NCBI RefSeq assembly: GCF_049310905.1
Contig: NZ_JBMEMN010000010.1
Location: 7,096-71,095 of the forward strand
DNA length: 64,000 bases
Source: Gudongella sp049310905
GTDB taxonomy: Bacteria > Bacillota > Clostridia > Tissierellales > Tissierellaceae
Direction of reading: 5' to 3'
The translations under genes and the position numbers were made by a program. Each line of letters starts with the position of its first letter. Position 1 is the first letter of the stretch. Below, piece after piece: positions 1 through 9,586 of the stretch. The notes below the pieces were generated by a model, which made no database searches, was not told where the DNA came from, and was given only the letters and a program-made list of their open reading frames with translations.

Positions 1-128
1 CCCCATTCGCTATAATTGTATCGTTACACTAACTAAGTAAACTATTATTGTATCTACTATTATAGTAACACTTTTAGCGGTTGAATGCAACACTCCAGAT
101 ATAATCTTTTCTGCATAAAAAAAGAGCT

Positions 129-1181
129 TTACAACCAGCCCTTTTTCCTTAGAAATCTTAACATAAAAACCGTTATAAGTCCTGATATTACCCAAAATAA
201 AAGGTATCCATACTTCCAATCCAGTTCAGGAAAATACTCAAAGTTCATTCCATATACACTGGAAAGAAATGTTAGGGGTATGAATATTGTTGAAAATACT
301 GTTAAAATCTTCATAACCTCATTTGTTTTGGAGCCCACGCTCGAAAGGTATGTATCCAGCATCCCTGAACATATATCCCTGTAGGTCTCAACAATGTCTA
401 TCATCTGGATTATATGGTCATATATATCTCTGAAATACAAGTTGATCCTTTCATCCAGCATCGAAAACTCCCCTCTTGCAAGAGAGCTTGTCAGATTCCT
501 CGTTGGCCAAAGTACATTTCTTATGTAAACTAATTCTCTCTTCAGATAATATATACTCCCTAGAATATCTTTATGTGGATTTTCTAGTAATCTATCCTCC
601 ACAGAATCTATTTCATTTCCTATTTCTTCTAGAACAAGAAAATAATTGTCAACAACAGAATCAATCAAACTGTAATACAACTCAAGAGACCCGTGTTTTC
701 TTAAAGATATTGATTCCTTAAGTCTTTCGTGTATGTACTTAAAGCTGTCAGTGTCATATTCCTGAAAAGTGACTACAATATTGTCCAATAAAATTATTGA
801 GATTTGTTCTGTATCAAGAGTTCCATCCTCTCTGAAGAATAAATTCTTCGTAACTGTAAATAAGTATTTGTCATATTCTTCTACTTTGGGACTCTGAGCT
901 ATGTTCAGAATATCCTCTTGCACCAGGGGATGGATATTGAGAATCTTACTTATTCCCTTTACAGTATCCGGGTTTTTAAGTCCGATTACATCCAGCCATA
1001 TTGTTCCACCCTTATCATCTATTGAGAATTCCTCTACCGACCCCAATGGTTTACTTACAATTCTCTCTTCAGTATAATGGGTCAGTATAATAATCTGTTC
1101 TCCTGTTCCTTCTCCAGTATACATAAGCGTCCCCGGAGGAAGATTAACGGTCTTTCCAATATTCTTTATTTCTTTACCCAT
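129..1181 (-). CDS. corA: CorA-family magnesium/divalent cation transporter
   Basis: A 350-residue protein of the CorA family, which imports Mg2+ (sometimes Co2+/Ni2+) through a pentameric inner-membrane channel. The long acidic cytoplasmic domain fills roughly residues 1-285. Two C-terminal membrane helices follow, with the diagnostic YGMNF signature (GMN at about 311-313) closing the first helix and a basic tail (RKKGW) after the second. Length is normal for the family. The start is set by a GGAGGTG Shine-Dalgarno just upstream of ATG. It follows the MATE gene on the same strand but a terminator lies between them, so it probably has its own promoter. The 128 bases beyond its stop at the window edge show nothing recognisable. 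Confidence 0.95.
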   Translation of the reverse strand: MGKEIKNIGKTVNLPPGTLMYTGEGTGEQIIILTHYTEERIVSKPLGSVEEFSIDDKGGTIWLDVIGLKNPDTVKGISKILNIHPLVQEDILNIAQSPKVEEYDKYLFTVTKNLFFREDGTLDTEQISIILLDNIVVTFQEYDTDSFKYIHERLKESISLRKHGSLELYYSLIDSVVDNYFLVLEEIGNEIDSVEDRLLENPHKDILGSIYYLKRELVYIRNVLWPTRNLTSSLARGEFSMLDERINLYFRDIYDHIIQMIDIVETYRDICSGMLDTYLSSVGSKTNEVMKILTVFSTIFIPLTFLSSVYGMNFEYFPELDWKYGYLLFWVISGLITVFMLRFLRKKGWL

Positions 1182-1242
1182 CTCAACACCTCCAAGATTA
1201 TATTTACATTAGCTTTTCCACAAAGCCTATGATTTTAATACC

Positions 1243-1300
1243 AATAATTGGGCATGAAAAAAATAGGCGGACCAAGTCTACCTATTTATACCCAATTATT
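1243..1300 (-). terminator. Nested inverted repeat / terminator between MATE and corA
   Basis: An inner stem (AAATAGGTAGA with TCCGCCTATTT, G-T pairs allowed) is followed on the minus strand by a T-run, as expected of an intrinsic terminator for the MATE gene. An outer perfect 10-base arm pair (AATAATTGGG at 1243-1252 and its complement at 1291-1300) encloses it. Confidence 0.75.
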
Positions 1301-1308
1301 AAGTTTAA

Positions 1309-2703
1309 TCAAAGTGCTGCAACTTCTTTTACATTGTTGGCGCTATTGACACTCTTCTGCGCTGCAATTGCTGTGTTTAATTCTATCCCTTCGTTCCTAA
1401 TCAGCATAAACGAAGCAATGCTTGCAAGAAAGTCTGATATTGGGTAGGATAGCCATACTCCCATCGCTCCCATATTAAATCCCTTTACTAAAATAATTGA
1501 AACTGGCAACATTATCACCAATTGTCTCAATACCGATACTGAAATCGAAATCTTAGCTCTACCACTTGCCTGGAAGTAAAAGATTGAAACATAGTATACG
1601 CTTATTACTGGAAATATTGCAATCATGATCCTGAAGGCCTTTGTAGCCTCGATAATTATCGCTGTATCATCAATAAAAATTCCTATAAGCTTTGGTGCAA
1701 ATGTCATTCCAACCGCCCATATAACCGAGGTGGTAAACACTGCATAAACTATTGTTTTTCTCATCAGGGCTCTTAGCCTTACATAATCTCTTGCACCTAC
1801 ATTGTAAGCAGCTATTGGCTGCATTGCTGATGCCATTCCAAAGATTGTTACAAACAGGAACATATATAATTTGGATACAACTCCAAGTACTATAATACCC
1901 TGGTCTCCTGCTGTACTGGTAAGAAGACTGCTCAATACTCCCATAAGAATACCATCTTCTGCCTCAATAATAAATGCAGATAATCCAACCAACAAAATTG
2001 GTGCTACTAGTTTAAGATCCATTCTATATTTCAAAGGTATATTGTACTTTTTTCTCATAGCTGTGTAATGATAGAAAGCGTAGCCAAATCCTGCGATTTG
2101 AGAGAAGGTTGTCGCGATTGCGGCTCCCTGCACGCCCATTCCCATACCCTGTACAAGAATAAAATCAAGTATTATATTTATTATCGCTCCGATACTGGTA
2201 CTGATAATTGATATCCTTGGATTTCCAAGAGCTATCATATTGTGTGAAATAAAAATAGTCATGCTTAAAAAAGTAATCCCAATAATTATTATTCCAAGAT
2301 ATGTAGCAGCCATTGAACTTATACTTGCTCCTGCTCCCATTATTCCGACAATTTGATGCCTGAAAATAAAGATTCCGATTGCTACAGGAACCATAATAGT
2401 AAATACAAGAGAGAAGCCTGTTTGAAGAACCTGTCTTGCCTTACCTATATTGTTGTTTCCGTTATGTCTCGAAAAAGCTGTAGCTGTTCCTACTGCTATC
2501 ATTATACTAATTGCCATTAATATTCTCTGTAGAGGGAAAACCACAATAAGTGCTCCTATTCCATCTCCACCGACTTCTCTTCCTACGAAGAATGTATCCA
2601 CCATACTGTACAATTCACTGACCAGCATGGATAATATTACTGGAATCGAAAATCTAAACAGCAGTTTGCTGATTTTTTCCACTCCAAAATCTTTGTTACT
2701 CAT
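1309..2703 (-). CDS. MATE family multidrug/Na+ antiporter
   Basis: A 464-residue polytopic membrane protein with the two six-helix halves of MATE transporters. The N-terminus has the typical phrase LLFRFSIPVILSMLVSELYS and then DTFFVGREVG (about residues 35-45), both characteristic of the family; the second half repeats the pattern around 240-260. Such proteins use Na+ or H+ gradients to export cationic drugs or metabolites. The substrate cannot be read from sequence. SD TGGAGG precedes the ATG. It lies just downstream of an AraC-type regulator on the same strand, so that regulator is a candidate controller. Confidence 0.9.
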   Translation of the reverse strand: MSNKDFGVEKISKLLFRFSIPVILSMLVSELYSMVDTFFVGREVGGDGIGALIVVFPLQRILMAISIMIAVGTATAFSRHNGNNNIGKARQVLQTGFSLVFTIMVPVAIGIFIFRHQIVGIMGAGASISSMAATYLGIIIIGITFLSMTIFISHNMIALGNPRISIISTSIGAIINIILDFILVQGMGMGVQGAAIATTFSQIAGFGYAFYHYTAMRKKYNIPLKYRMDLKLVAPILLVGLSAFIIEAEDGILMGVLSSLLTSTAGDQGIIVLGVVSKLYMFLFVTIFGMASAMQPIAAYNVGARDYVRLRALMRKTIVYAVFTTSVIWAVGMTFAPKLIGIFIDDTAIIIEATKAFRIMIAIFPVISVYYVSIFYFQASGRAKISISVSVLRQLVIMLPVSIILVKGFNMGAMGVWLSYPISDFLASIASFMLIRNEGIELNTAIAAQKSVNSANNVKEVAAL

Positions 2704-2786
2704 AATAAAACCTCCAGTTGATATACATATTCTATCATCCTGGAGGAATTAAGCTATCCACTGGCTTTGGGACTATTTTGGATTGT

Positions 2787-2821
2787 TTTGGGCAAACAGA
2801 TAAAAATGCTTTTTTGCCAAA
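2787..2821 (-). terminator. Possible terminator after the AraC-type regulator
   Basis: TTTGGGCAAA and TTTGCCAAA can pair with one bulge just beyond the regulator's stop. There is no clear T-run, so this is a weak call. Confidence 0.35.
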
Positions 2822-2842
2822 CCTTAAAATAGTACACTTATT

Positions 2843-4813
2843 TTATTGTTTTTGTCCATAGTTCAATGTATATAGAATACAGCCGTTAGGTTTAACTGTT
2901 GCCAATATGTTAAACACCATAGCTTTCTTTCCATAGTAAAAGCTGACATTGGGGTGCACGTAATTATCCAGAAGTGTCCATTGTTCAGCTGTAAGCCTTC
3001 CAGGTCTACCAAGGAAAATCCATTTGTCATATACCGAGCCATGACTTCTGTTCAAGTCATATTTAGTAATTTGAAAATCCTCGTCCATGTTGTACAGGTT
3101 AATGGAAATTTTCTTTTCCTTTAGTTTTGTTGGCAGGCTGTGACTGTATATGTCCTCCTGACTTACCTTGGGCGGATTGTACAGAAGTATCTGATATCCT
3201 TCCTCTGACCTGCAGATAAGGTATCCATCTCCCTTGTCCAGCACCTCTTCTCCAAGCAGGGACAAAAACTTGTAGGCATAGAATGATGGCTTGTTTAGGT
3301 AATTTGCAGTAAATATCCCACTCCCTCCAAAGAAGGTTTCATTATCAAGGACAGTATCCTTGGTAATCTCATCCATCATCTGAAAAACCATCCTTCTGTT
3401 GTCTGAGGTGTAGCTGTAGAGTATATAGGGTGCCATAAAAAGAGTGTCGTGGTTGTGGTTTATTTCTTCCAATGGAAAAACAGGCTCAAGATCCTCCTGA
3501 TTCATATCCAGCCACTTGTCCAAATTGTCATATATGTGTGAAAAGGTCTTTTTGAAGTTCTCCACAATGTAACCCTCCACATTTTTTGTTGATATTATTG
3601 GAAAGAATCTCAAGTCTTCGAGAAATTCCAGTATGTTCTCCACTCTAGTCCAATTTATGAACTTTCTGTTTTTCCCTCTGTATATATCCATATTGTCTGA
3701 GAAAAGATTGTTTACAAGACAATACTTGAATCCAATTTCACCTTGTATCTCCCTAAGCACTTTTCTGTTCTCTTCCTCAAGAAGCAGGGATATATCTCCA
3801 AGATCTATGACAACTGGCTTTAAGACCTCTTCAATTGAGTCCTTTTTAAGATCTACATCCAGCTTGAATATCCTGTTGTCAAAGTTAAACCTCTCATAAT
3901 CAGTCAGATATCCCTCAAGGTAAGGCAGAGCCTCTTTAAGGCTTAAATAATCTATCTTTCTCATCTGCTCCAGCTGTTTTTCCGAAACCTTGTTCTTTTT
4001 TCTATATTGAATGGGTGTACACTTGTAGTGAATCTTAAAGTGCTTATTGTAATACCTTGTATGAGAAAAACCAACTTCCTCGGATATTTCGCTTATGGAC
4101 TTGTCAGTATCAATAAGCAGCTTTGTTGATTCCTCAACCCTTATCTGATTGAGATACTCATTGAATCCATGACCAAATACTTCCTTGATCTTGTATGAAA
4201 GATACTGGGAGCTTAGAAACTCCTTCTTTGCAATATCCTGAAGACTCACCTTGTCCATGTAGTTGTTGCTCAGGTACTTCATTATCCTGTGATATCTTTC
4301 CAGTTGAATCTCATCTTCCTTCAGACTTTCCTCATCGTAGAAGAGGTAGTGGAAATTATTCAAAAGATGATACATCAATGACAGCAGATTGTCTTCTATC
4401 TGATCTTCATAATCATCAAGCTTTGAGACTGCCTCGTATACAAGAACTGAGATAAAGGTTCTCAACTGATAATACTCTTGCTCTTCCTGTGCATTGTCAT
4501 CTGATGAATTTGTATAGTAAAATGTATCCCTTGCATCCTCGTAGTACTTTTCAAAAAATACAGGGTCAATCTGAAGAATAAGAACAAGGTTATCACCAAT
4601 ACCTTCCATTCTATACACTTCATTTGGATTGATTATTTCAAGCTCCCTCTTATCAAGGACATAGGTTTCACTTTCAATACCAATTCTCACTGAGCCTTCC
4701 AGTACGAAGATCACCTCGATGGCGTCCTGCCAATGGAGAGGGTATTGGTCAATTGAAGCCAGGTAGATGTTTATGGGCAGGTCCTTCATATATTCCACGT
4801 ATTCTTTTCTCAT
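2843..4813 (-). CDS. AraC-family regulator with cupin N-terminus and GH39-like C-terminal domain
   Basis: About 656 residues. Residues ~10-90 look like a cupin ligand pocket (HWQDAIEVIFVLEGSVRIGI). About 180-275 is an AraC double helix-turn-helix, with the second helix region ISEISEEVGFSHTRYYNKHFK and the closing TPIQYR phrase. The remaining ~350 residues resemble a degenerate glycoside hydrolase 39 (beta-xylosidase-like) fold, including a C-terminal beta segment. This architecture is known in Firmicute AraC regulators near sugar or transport genes; the effector is unknown. I moved the start to the internal ATG at 4813 because GAAAGGA lies eight bases upstream of it, while the upstream ATG at 4852 has no SD. 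The neighbouring MATE exporter is a plausible target. Confidence 0.8.
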   Translation of the reverse strand: MRKEYVEYMKDLPINIYLASIDQYPLHWQDAIEVIFVLEGSVRIGIESETYVLDKRELEIINPNEVYRMEGIGDNLVLILQIDPVFFEKYYEDARDTFYYTNSSDDNAQEEQEYYQLRTFISVLVYEAVSKLDDYEDQIEDNLLSLMYHLLNNFHYLFYDEESLKEDEIQLERYHRIMKYLSNNYMDKVSLQDIAKKEFLSSQYLSYKIKEVFGHGFNEYLNQIRVEESTKLLIDTDKSISEISEEVGFSHTRYYNKHFKIHYKCTPIQYRKKNKVSEKQLEQMRKIDYLSLKEALPYLEGYLTDYERFNFDNRIFKLDVDLKKDSIEEVLKPVVIDLGDISLLLEEENRKVLREIQGEIGFKYCLVNNLFSDNMDIYRGKNRKFINWTRVENILEFLEDLRFFPIISTKNVEGYIVENFKKTFSHIYDNLDKWLDMNQEDLEPVFPLEEINHNHDTLFMAPYILYSYTSDNRRMVFQMMDEITKDTVLDNETFFGGSGIFTANYLNKPSFYAYKFLSLLGEEVLDKGDGYLICRSEEGYQILLYNPPKVSQEDIYSHSLPTKLKEKKISINLYNMDEDFQITKYDLNRSHGSVYDKWIFLGRPGRLTAEQWTLLDNYVHPNVSFYYGKKAMVFNILATVKPNGCILYTLNYGQKQ

Positions 4814-4861
4814 TAAAAAAATCCTTTCAACTTTATTATTTTCCCTATTCATTTCGTATGC

Positions 4862-4867
4862 TATAAT
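4862..4867 (+). promoter_or_regulatory. Candidate -10 element for the TIM-barrel gene
   Basis: A perfect TATAAT lies 48 bases before the ATG at 4915. The matching -35 position (around 4839, TTTTCC) is poor, so this rests on the -10 alone. Confidence 0.4.
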
Positions 4868-4914
4868 ATATTGTTAATCAGTATTAGATTACCCATTTCA
4901 CAAGGAGGTGTCCC

Positions 4915-5589
4915 ATGGAAAGAGAAAAATATGTGCCGGAAATAACTTCTCAGCTGCGAAATCGATCCGTTGTGGTTCCTGAAGTCATTTACAGAGCAAG
5001 TGGAATTAAGATTCTGGGCACCAGAATAAAATCACTGCTTTTTTCAACAGATGTTGCAATAATAAAGAATAATAATGCAAACTCAATAATTGCAGTATAC
5101 CCTTTTACACCACAGTTATCAATAACCCATGCAATTCTTGAGGTTGCAAGTGTTCCAGTTTTCGTCGGGGTTGGAGGCGGGCTGACATCCGGACCCAGAT
5201 CCATCCAAATCGCATTACAGGCTGAGCTCCTTGGTGCCTATGGAGTTGTTGTCAATGCACCTACGAAAAATGAGGTTATTCAAGAGATGAAATCAGTAAT
5301 TGATATTCCTATAGTCGCAACCGTTGCTTCACTCCAGGATGACTTTATGGGCAAAATAGAAGCAGGTGTCAGTATACTGAATGTATCGGGAGGGATAAAT
5401 ACAACTGAAATGGTAAGGGCAATCCGTTCAAAAGTCGGCAAGGAATTCCCAATCATAGCAACCGGTGGTCCAAATGACGATAGCATTCTGAGAACCATCG
5501 AAGCTGGTGCAAATGCAATAACATACACTCCTCCTTCATCTGGAAGAATATTCAATGATGTTATGACAAATTACAGAAATGCCTATTAA
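4915..5589 (+). CDS. TIM-barrel phosphate-binding protein, possible hydrolase
   Basis: A 224-residue single-domain protein. It has the alternating beta/alpha character of a TIM barrel with glycine-rich late strands: FVGVGGGLTSGP (~80-92), ILNVSGGINTTEM (~153-166) and IIATGGPNDDSI (~180-192). The last resembles the standard phosphate-binding strand-7/8 loops of NanE- or ThiE-like barrels. Similar clostridial proteins are annotated only as hydrolase, so the reaction is not known. AAGGAGGTG lies before the ATG. It is a lone plus-strand gene between two minus-strand genes and ends in a strong terminator. Confidence 0.7.
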   Translation: MEREKYVPEITSQLRNRSVVVPEVIYRASGIKILGTRIKSLLFSTDVAIIKNNNANSIIAVYPFTPQLSITHAILEVASVPVFVGVGGGLTSGPRSIQIALQAELLGAYGVVVNAPTKNEVIQEMKSVIDIPIVATVASLQDDFMGKIEAGVSILNVSGGINTTEMVRAIRSKVGKEFPIIATGGPNDDSILRTIEAGANAITYTPPSSGRIFNDVMTNYRNAY

Positions 5590-5616
5590 AGAAGACACTT
5601 AAGCAGTGTCTTCTTT
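5590..5616 (+). terminator. Intrinsic terminator after the TIM-barrel gene
   Basis: GAAGACAC, a TTAAGCA loop, then GTGTCTTC and a T-rich tail. It sits between convergent genes and could serve both directions. Confidence 0.85.
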
Positions 5617-5621
5617 TTCTT

Positions 5622-8159
5622 CTATTTTTCAACCTCAAAATAAATTGTTCCTGCAAATTGATTCCCATAGCTTATATCAATCTGTCCTTTCCCCTTTGTG
5701 TAGCTTGTTATCCTGCAGCCGATCTGGGAGTCATACATTTGCCCTCCATCCAATAGCTCAAAATAGTGATCAGGTATCTTTCCAACTCCTGCAACATAAT
5801 TTATATCTGTCTGTACTATTGTGTGGCTAAAGCTAAAAGATGTTTCAAAGAGTTCGGATGGCCCTGTGTTTGATAGAACCATCTGATTGTCTGTAATTAC
5901 AAGCTGTACTGGATCATCCAGGTCTACACTTCCCCATATTGTGTCTATGGCATATATAACCCCCGTGTAGGTTCCGGTCAGTTTACCCTCTGTCTTGTCA
6001 TCAAGAGATTTTTCCTCAATAACACCACCATTATCTGTAGCTACATCATTATCTTCAAGATCTGTTTCCTCTTCAGTATACTTATTGTCTTCTGATTCCT
6101 TTACTTCTGTATTATCCTCAAGATCCTCTTCATTCTCCACATCTGGGGAACTGTTATCCTCAAGCTCCATCCCGGCAAGATCAATGTCGGCAGATACTCC
6201 TGATTCCACTAAATCCTTTGCAACCTCCAGTAACGACAAATCAAATGCAGATGTTTTGTATCCACCAAAAGCTTCGCTTCCAGTCTCTCCATATAGGAAT
6301 TCAAGCTGCTCAACCGTATTTTCTACGGCAATTTCCTCAACCTGGTCCAGATTCTCAACTGTCATCTCTACCAGCTCGTTTTCTTCCATCTGCACAATTC
6401 TTTCTTCCAGGTCGCTTATTATCCTATCTGTATATCTGTTGTTTTCATCAGTAACAAGATCTTTTGATATGTTGAACACATCCATTGCATCATCATATAT
6501 CCCAAGGGCTTTTTCCAACCTATCCTTATCCAGTCTGCCGATTGTATTCTCAAGTACCTTCAATTCCCCCAAAGTGGTTACAACCACATCTGAAAAGGCG
6601 TTTGCAATTTCCTCATCAGTTGAATTTGAATCTATGAGTACCATCATGCTTTTACTGGCGCTTGTGTACTTCTGGATTGCAAATTTCGAGCCGTACCCGA
6701 TAAGTCTTGCAGTTCTTGAATCTTCACCAAGTGCATCCTTTGCAATCTCACCAATCCATTGCTCCTTGTCTTCAAGCCATGCTATTCCATCCCGAATAAC
6801 CTGACTTCCTGCAGTTCCGTCCAGGAGTCTCTGTTTTTCCAGTTCCTCAGCATCCCTTTTCTCATCTTCTATGTCTTCCTTACTTATTCCATAATAGCTG
6901 CCTACAACCGTTATGGACGCCTTGTAGGTAACTGTAGATGCTTTTTCAAGGTATCTTCCAACAAAGCTTGCAGTGGATTTTCTAGCACTGGAAAGTTTTT
7001 CCTTCATGGATGCGAAAAATCCCTTTGAGATTTCACGATTTTCCTCTTCTCCTCGTTTTGTTTCCTGTAGTATTTGAACAGCCTTTTCCAGATTGTCTTC
7101 CCCGTCTGCATATACTGGCTTGTCTAGGTATTGTTGAATCTCGATTAATAAATCCTGTACCCCACCCATAGTAGGTTCTTCTGAATTCAAGGCTGAGGAA
7201 AGCTCTCCCTGCAGGCCTTTTGATTCCATAAGGACTTCCCTGTGACCAATCAGCATTTCCTTTTGGAGTGTCAATGCTGATTTCAGCAGGTCTAATTCAG
7301 TCTCGTTAAGCCTGTCTGTCTTCTCTACCTGTACAATTTTATTCAAGTCTTCTTCCACACTGGCAATGGTATCTTCAATTGCCCAAATGGTAGCATATGT
7401 ATCTGCCTCTTGAAGGGCTTTTAGATTCTTAAGAAGCTCTGCCATATTCAGATACTGTCGTTCAACATAGGGATCATCCTGTGGAAATTGGTCAAAAATA
7501 CTATCAGTTGTCATGAATACTCCAATATCCGTAGAAAGGTTGCCTCTCTCTTCAACATAATCTCTAAGAAGCTGGTTATCCTCAGTAATCTCCATGATCC
7601 TCTCAAAGGTTAGGGTTGTCAGCTCCAGCCTTTTCTGTACCAGGTAATAATCATTCCAAGCATTTATGTAGGAGTCCTGAGAATCAGTTTTCTCAAGAGT
7701 TCTTATTCTTGATAATATTTCTGCAGTCTGAACCATCTGCATGGTATACTTATCCCTGATCATTTCATGGACCAGATGAACTTCAGCATCAAGTTCACTG
7801 AAATACTTGTAGTTAGATAGGACTTCCCACTGGAGTTCATCAGACAGTGCCAAAAAATACTCAAGATTTTGTACCATGATATCTGACAGTGACATGATGT
7901 TGTTTATTAGAACATCTCTTTTCCCTAAATATTCACTGTTTCCGTAGATACCCTCCAGATGCTCCGGTGTATAGAATGGACTGGCCGAAATATATTCAAC
8001 AAGACTTTCATCAGGATAACCATTTACTCTGACTCCTGGGTTTGCAACCGCTCCACTAGGATTTTGCGATGAATTGGATCCCTCCTTCCCGCAGGACGTG
8101 AATAATAACATGTTTATTATCATAATCCATACCAACACTAATGCAACTCTTCTCTTCAT
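5622..8159 (-). CDS. Large surface lipoprotein of unknown function
   Basis: About 845 residues. The N-terminus is a type II signal peptide (MKRR, a hydrophobic stretch, then LLFTSC with the lipidated Cys at 23), so it is anchored outside the membrane. Most of the body (50-640) is highly charged, Leu/Glu/Lys-rich and predicted helical or coiled-coil. It is followed by an acidic low-complexity stretch (~640-720, many EDN/EE repeats) and a compact ~110-residue beta-rich C-terminal domain starting near GTYTGVIYAID. I recognise no catalytic motif. The start is placed at ATG 8159, seven bases after AGGGGG, rather than at the upstream TTG. It appears monocistronic; function cannot be assigned. Confidence 0.75.
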   Translation of the reverse strand: MKRRVALVLVWIMIINMLLFTSCGKEGSNSSQNPSGAVANPGVRVNGYPDESLVEYISASPFYTPEHLEGIYGNSEYLGKRDVLINNIMSLSDIMVQNLEYFLALSDELQWEVLSNYKYFSELDAEVHLVHEMIRDKYTMQMVQTAEILSRIRTLEKTDSQDSYINAWNDYYLVQKRLELTTLTFERIMEITEDNQLLRDYVEERGNLSTDIGVFMTTDSIFDQFPQDDPYVERQYLNMAELLKNLKALQEADTYATIWAIEDTIASVEEDLNKIVQVEKTDRLNETELDLLKSALTLQKEMLIGHREVLMESKGLQGELSSALNSEEPTMGGVQDLLIEIQQYLDKPVYADGEDNLEKAVQILQETKRGEEENREISKGFFASMKEKLSSARKSTASFVGRYLEKASTVTYKASITVVGSYYGISKEDIEDEKRDAEELEKQRLLDGTAGSQVIRDGIAWLEDKEQWIGEIAKDALGEDSRTARLIGYGSKFAIQKYTSASKSMMVLIDSNSTDEEIANAFSDVVVTTLGELKVLENTIGRLDKDRLEKALGIYDDAMDVFNISKDLVTDENNRYTDRIISDLEERIVQMEENELVEMTVENLDQVEEIAVENTVEQLEFLYGETGSEAFGGYKTSAFDLSLLEVAKDLVESGVSADIDLAGMELEDNSSPDVENEEDLEDNTEVKESEDNKYTEEETDLEDNDVATDNGGVIEEKSLDDKTEGKLTGTYTGVIYAIDTIWGSVDLDDPVQLVITDNQMVLSNTGPSELFETSFSFSHTIVQTDINYVAGVGKIPDHYFELLDGGQMYDSQIGCRITSYTKGKGQIDISYGNQFAGTIYFEVEK

Positions 8160-8254
8160 GGACAAGCCCCCTTTATGGACATATAATTTTATTATTCTTA
8201 TTCTACCACTTTATTCCCTCAAAGACTATATTATAGATGATTTCGTCCAGGAAA

Positions 8255-8283
8255 AAGGACCTCCATGTCTAGTAGAAGTCCTT
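8255..8283 (-). terminator. Terminator overlapping the end of the GntR/ABC operon
   Basis: AAGGAC and GTCCTT arms, with the stop codon of the last permease inside the stem and TTTTTCC following on the minus strand. Confidence 0.6.
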
Positions 8284-8937
8284 AATCTTGTAGATTTTAT
8301 TTGATATTTTATATGATATGAAATATATAATCAAAGAGGCCAATAACAAGGTCCCTATTATGGTCTCAATTGAAAGCTCCAGAAGCCTTGGGAACCAGAC
8401 TGGCATTTCGGTATTTTTTATGAACCGCGACGCAATCCCTGGCAAGAGGATAAGCGCCATAAATGATAATTGATTGAAGACTTTTATTTTCCCGATGCTA
8501 AGATAATTGACTGGCAAGTAGAAAGATAGGGCAATCCATATGACAGGCAGAACTATCATGGCACCCGCAGTTGAAAATACCTGTCCCTGTGGAAATCCCG
8601 GTGCAGGTATCGCCCATACCGTCCTTGAAAAAAGCAGGATGAAAACTGACATTGCAGCCGGTTGAACCATAAAGTACAAGTACCTTTCTGCAACAACAAG
8701 GCTTCGATTGACCGGCAGACTGTTTATTATCAGGTCTGCCTTCACTGCTTCATCCTGTTGAGTCAGCATGATTGCAAGGTAGTAGCTCTGAAAGAAAAGC
8801 ATATATCCAAATACAACCTGTCCCATCAACTCACTCTGCACAAGAAATGCAGGTATGGTCCATACTATGACCAGAACACCGATAAGCATCATGGGTTTTC
8901 TCGATAGCATCATATCCTTTTTAAGTAGTGAAATCAT
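8269..8937 (-). CDS. ABC-2 type transporter permease (second subunit)
   Basis: A 222-residue integral membrane protein with about six hydrophobic helices; charged segments such as QQDEAVKADLIINSLPVNRS lie between helices 2 and 3. That cytoplasmic phrase (SLPV plus basic residues) recurs in the other permease of the operon (LLSLPVRRVDIVNAKY), which supports a heteromeric ABC-2 pair. AGGAGATG precedes the ATG. It is the last gene of the GntR-ATPase-permease-permease operon. In the ytr-type systems it resembles, the exporter is induced by cell-envelope antibiotics, but the substrate here is unknown. Confidence 0.75.
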   Translation of the reverse strand: MISLLKKDMMLSRKPMMLIGVLVIVWTIPAFLVQSELMGQVVFGYMLFFQSYYLAIMLTQQDEAVKADLIINSLPVNRSLVVAERYLYFMVQPAAMSVFILLFSRTVWAIPAPGFPQGQVFSTAGAMIVLPVIWIALSFYLPVNYLSIGKIKVFNQLSFMALILLPGIASRFIKNTEMPVWFPRLLELSIETIIGTLLLASLIIYFISYKISNKIYKIKDFY

Positions 8938-8948
8938 TCTATCATCTC

Positions 8949-9584
8949 CTAATCCCTTCGCTGAAACAACACCAGTGACAGTTGTCTCGATATAACCAAA
9001 AGTACCATTCCAATCAATATCCCTAAAACACCGTCTCCGCCAGCAAACACAGGAGAACTGAAGATATTTCCCAGGGTTTCAACTCCCATCCCAAACATCT
9101 GAAAAAGGGTAACGAATACAAATACATTCAAAAGGTTTGCAACCTTATGAGGCAAGCCAAAGAATAGAGGAAGTACAACACTCACAAAAAGCAGTGTAAG
9201 TATGGATGCATTCTTCAGCATGCCAAGATCAAATGCAACCAGTTCACTGTATAGAAAATACTTCATCATTCCAAGGTAGATACCGGTATAGATTCCTGAC
9301 ATCCCAAAGGCAGCAAATACAAACAGGTATTTCGCATTTACAATATCCACCCTTCTAACGGGAAGAGAAAGAAGAAGCTGATTTGTCTTTCTACCTATTT
9401 CATATGAAAAGCTAAGTATTGTTATCATATAAGCCCCAGAAACAAGCACAACCATATACATATACTCTGCTCTGAAATCGAATCCTGCGACAATAAGCAA
9501 AAATGGGATATAGAGAAGCAAAAATATCTGAGTAGCCCTGTTTGATGTAATAAGTCTAATGTCTTTCATAATGAGTGGTCCCAT
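8949..9584 (-). CDS. ABC-2 type transporter permease (first subunit)
   Basis: A 211-residue membrane protein with six predicted helices, encoded directly after the ATPase. The SD (GGAGGG) lies inside the last codons of the ATPase gene, implying translational coupling. The N-terminal phrase MKDIRLITSNRATQIFLL is typical of bacitracin/antibiotic-type ABC-2 permeases, with a short cytoplasmic lead before helix 1. It probably pairs with the 222-residue permease downstream to form the membrane channel of the exporter. Confidence 0.75.
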   Translation of the reverse strand: MGPLIMKDIRLITSNRATQIFLLLYIPFLLIVAGFDFRAEYMYMVVLVSGAYMITILSFSYEIGRKTNQLLLSLPVRRVDIVNAKYLFVFAAFGMSGIYTGIYLGMMKYFLYSELVAFDLGMLKNASILTLLFVSVVLPLFFGLPHKVANLLNVFVFVTLFQMFGMGVETLGNIFSSPVFAGGDGVLGILIGMVLLVISRQLSLVLFQRRD

Positions 9585-9586
9585 CT

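Noticed and set aside
10..219. 69-residue minus-strand ORF at the left edge
   Set aside because: It overlaps the end of corA in another frame, has no SD and no recognisable content.
5995..6804. 269-residue Ser-rich plus-strand ORF
   Set aside because: Antisense to the large lipoprotein; its Ser richness mirrors the acidic Glu/Asp codons on the other strand, and it has no SD.
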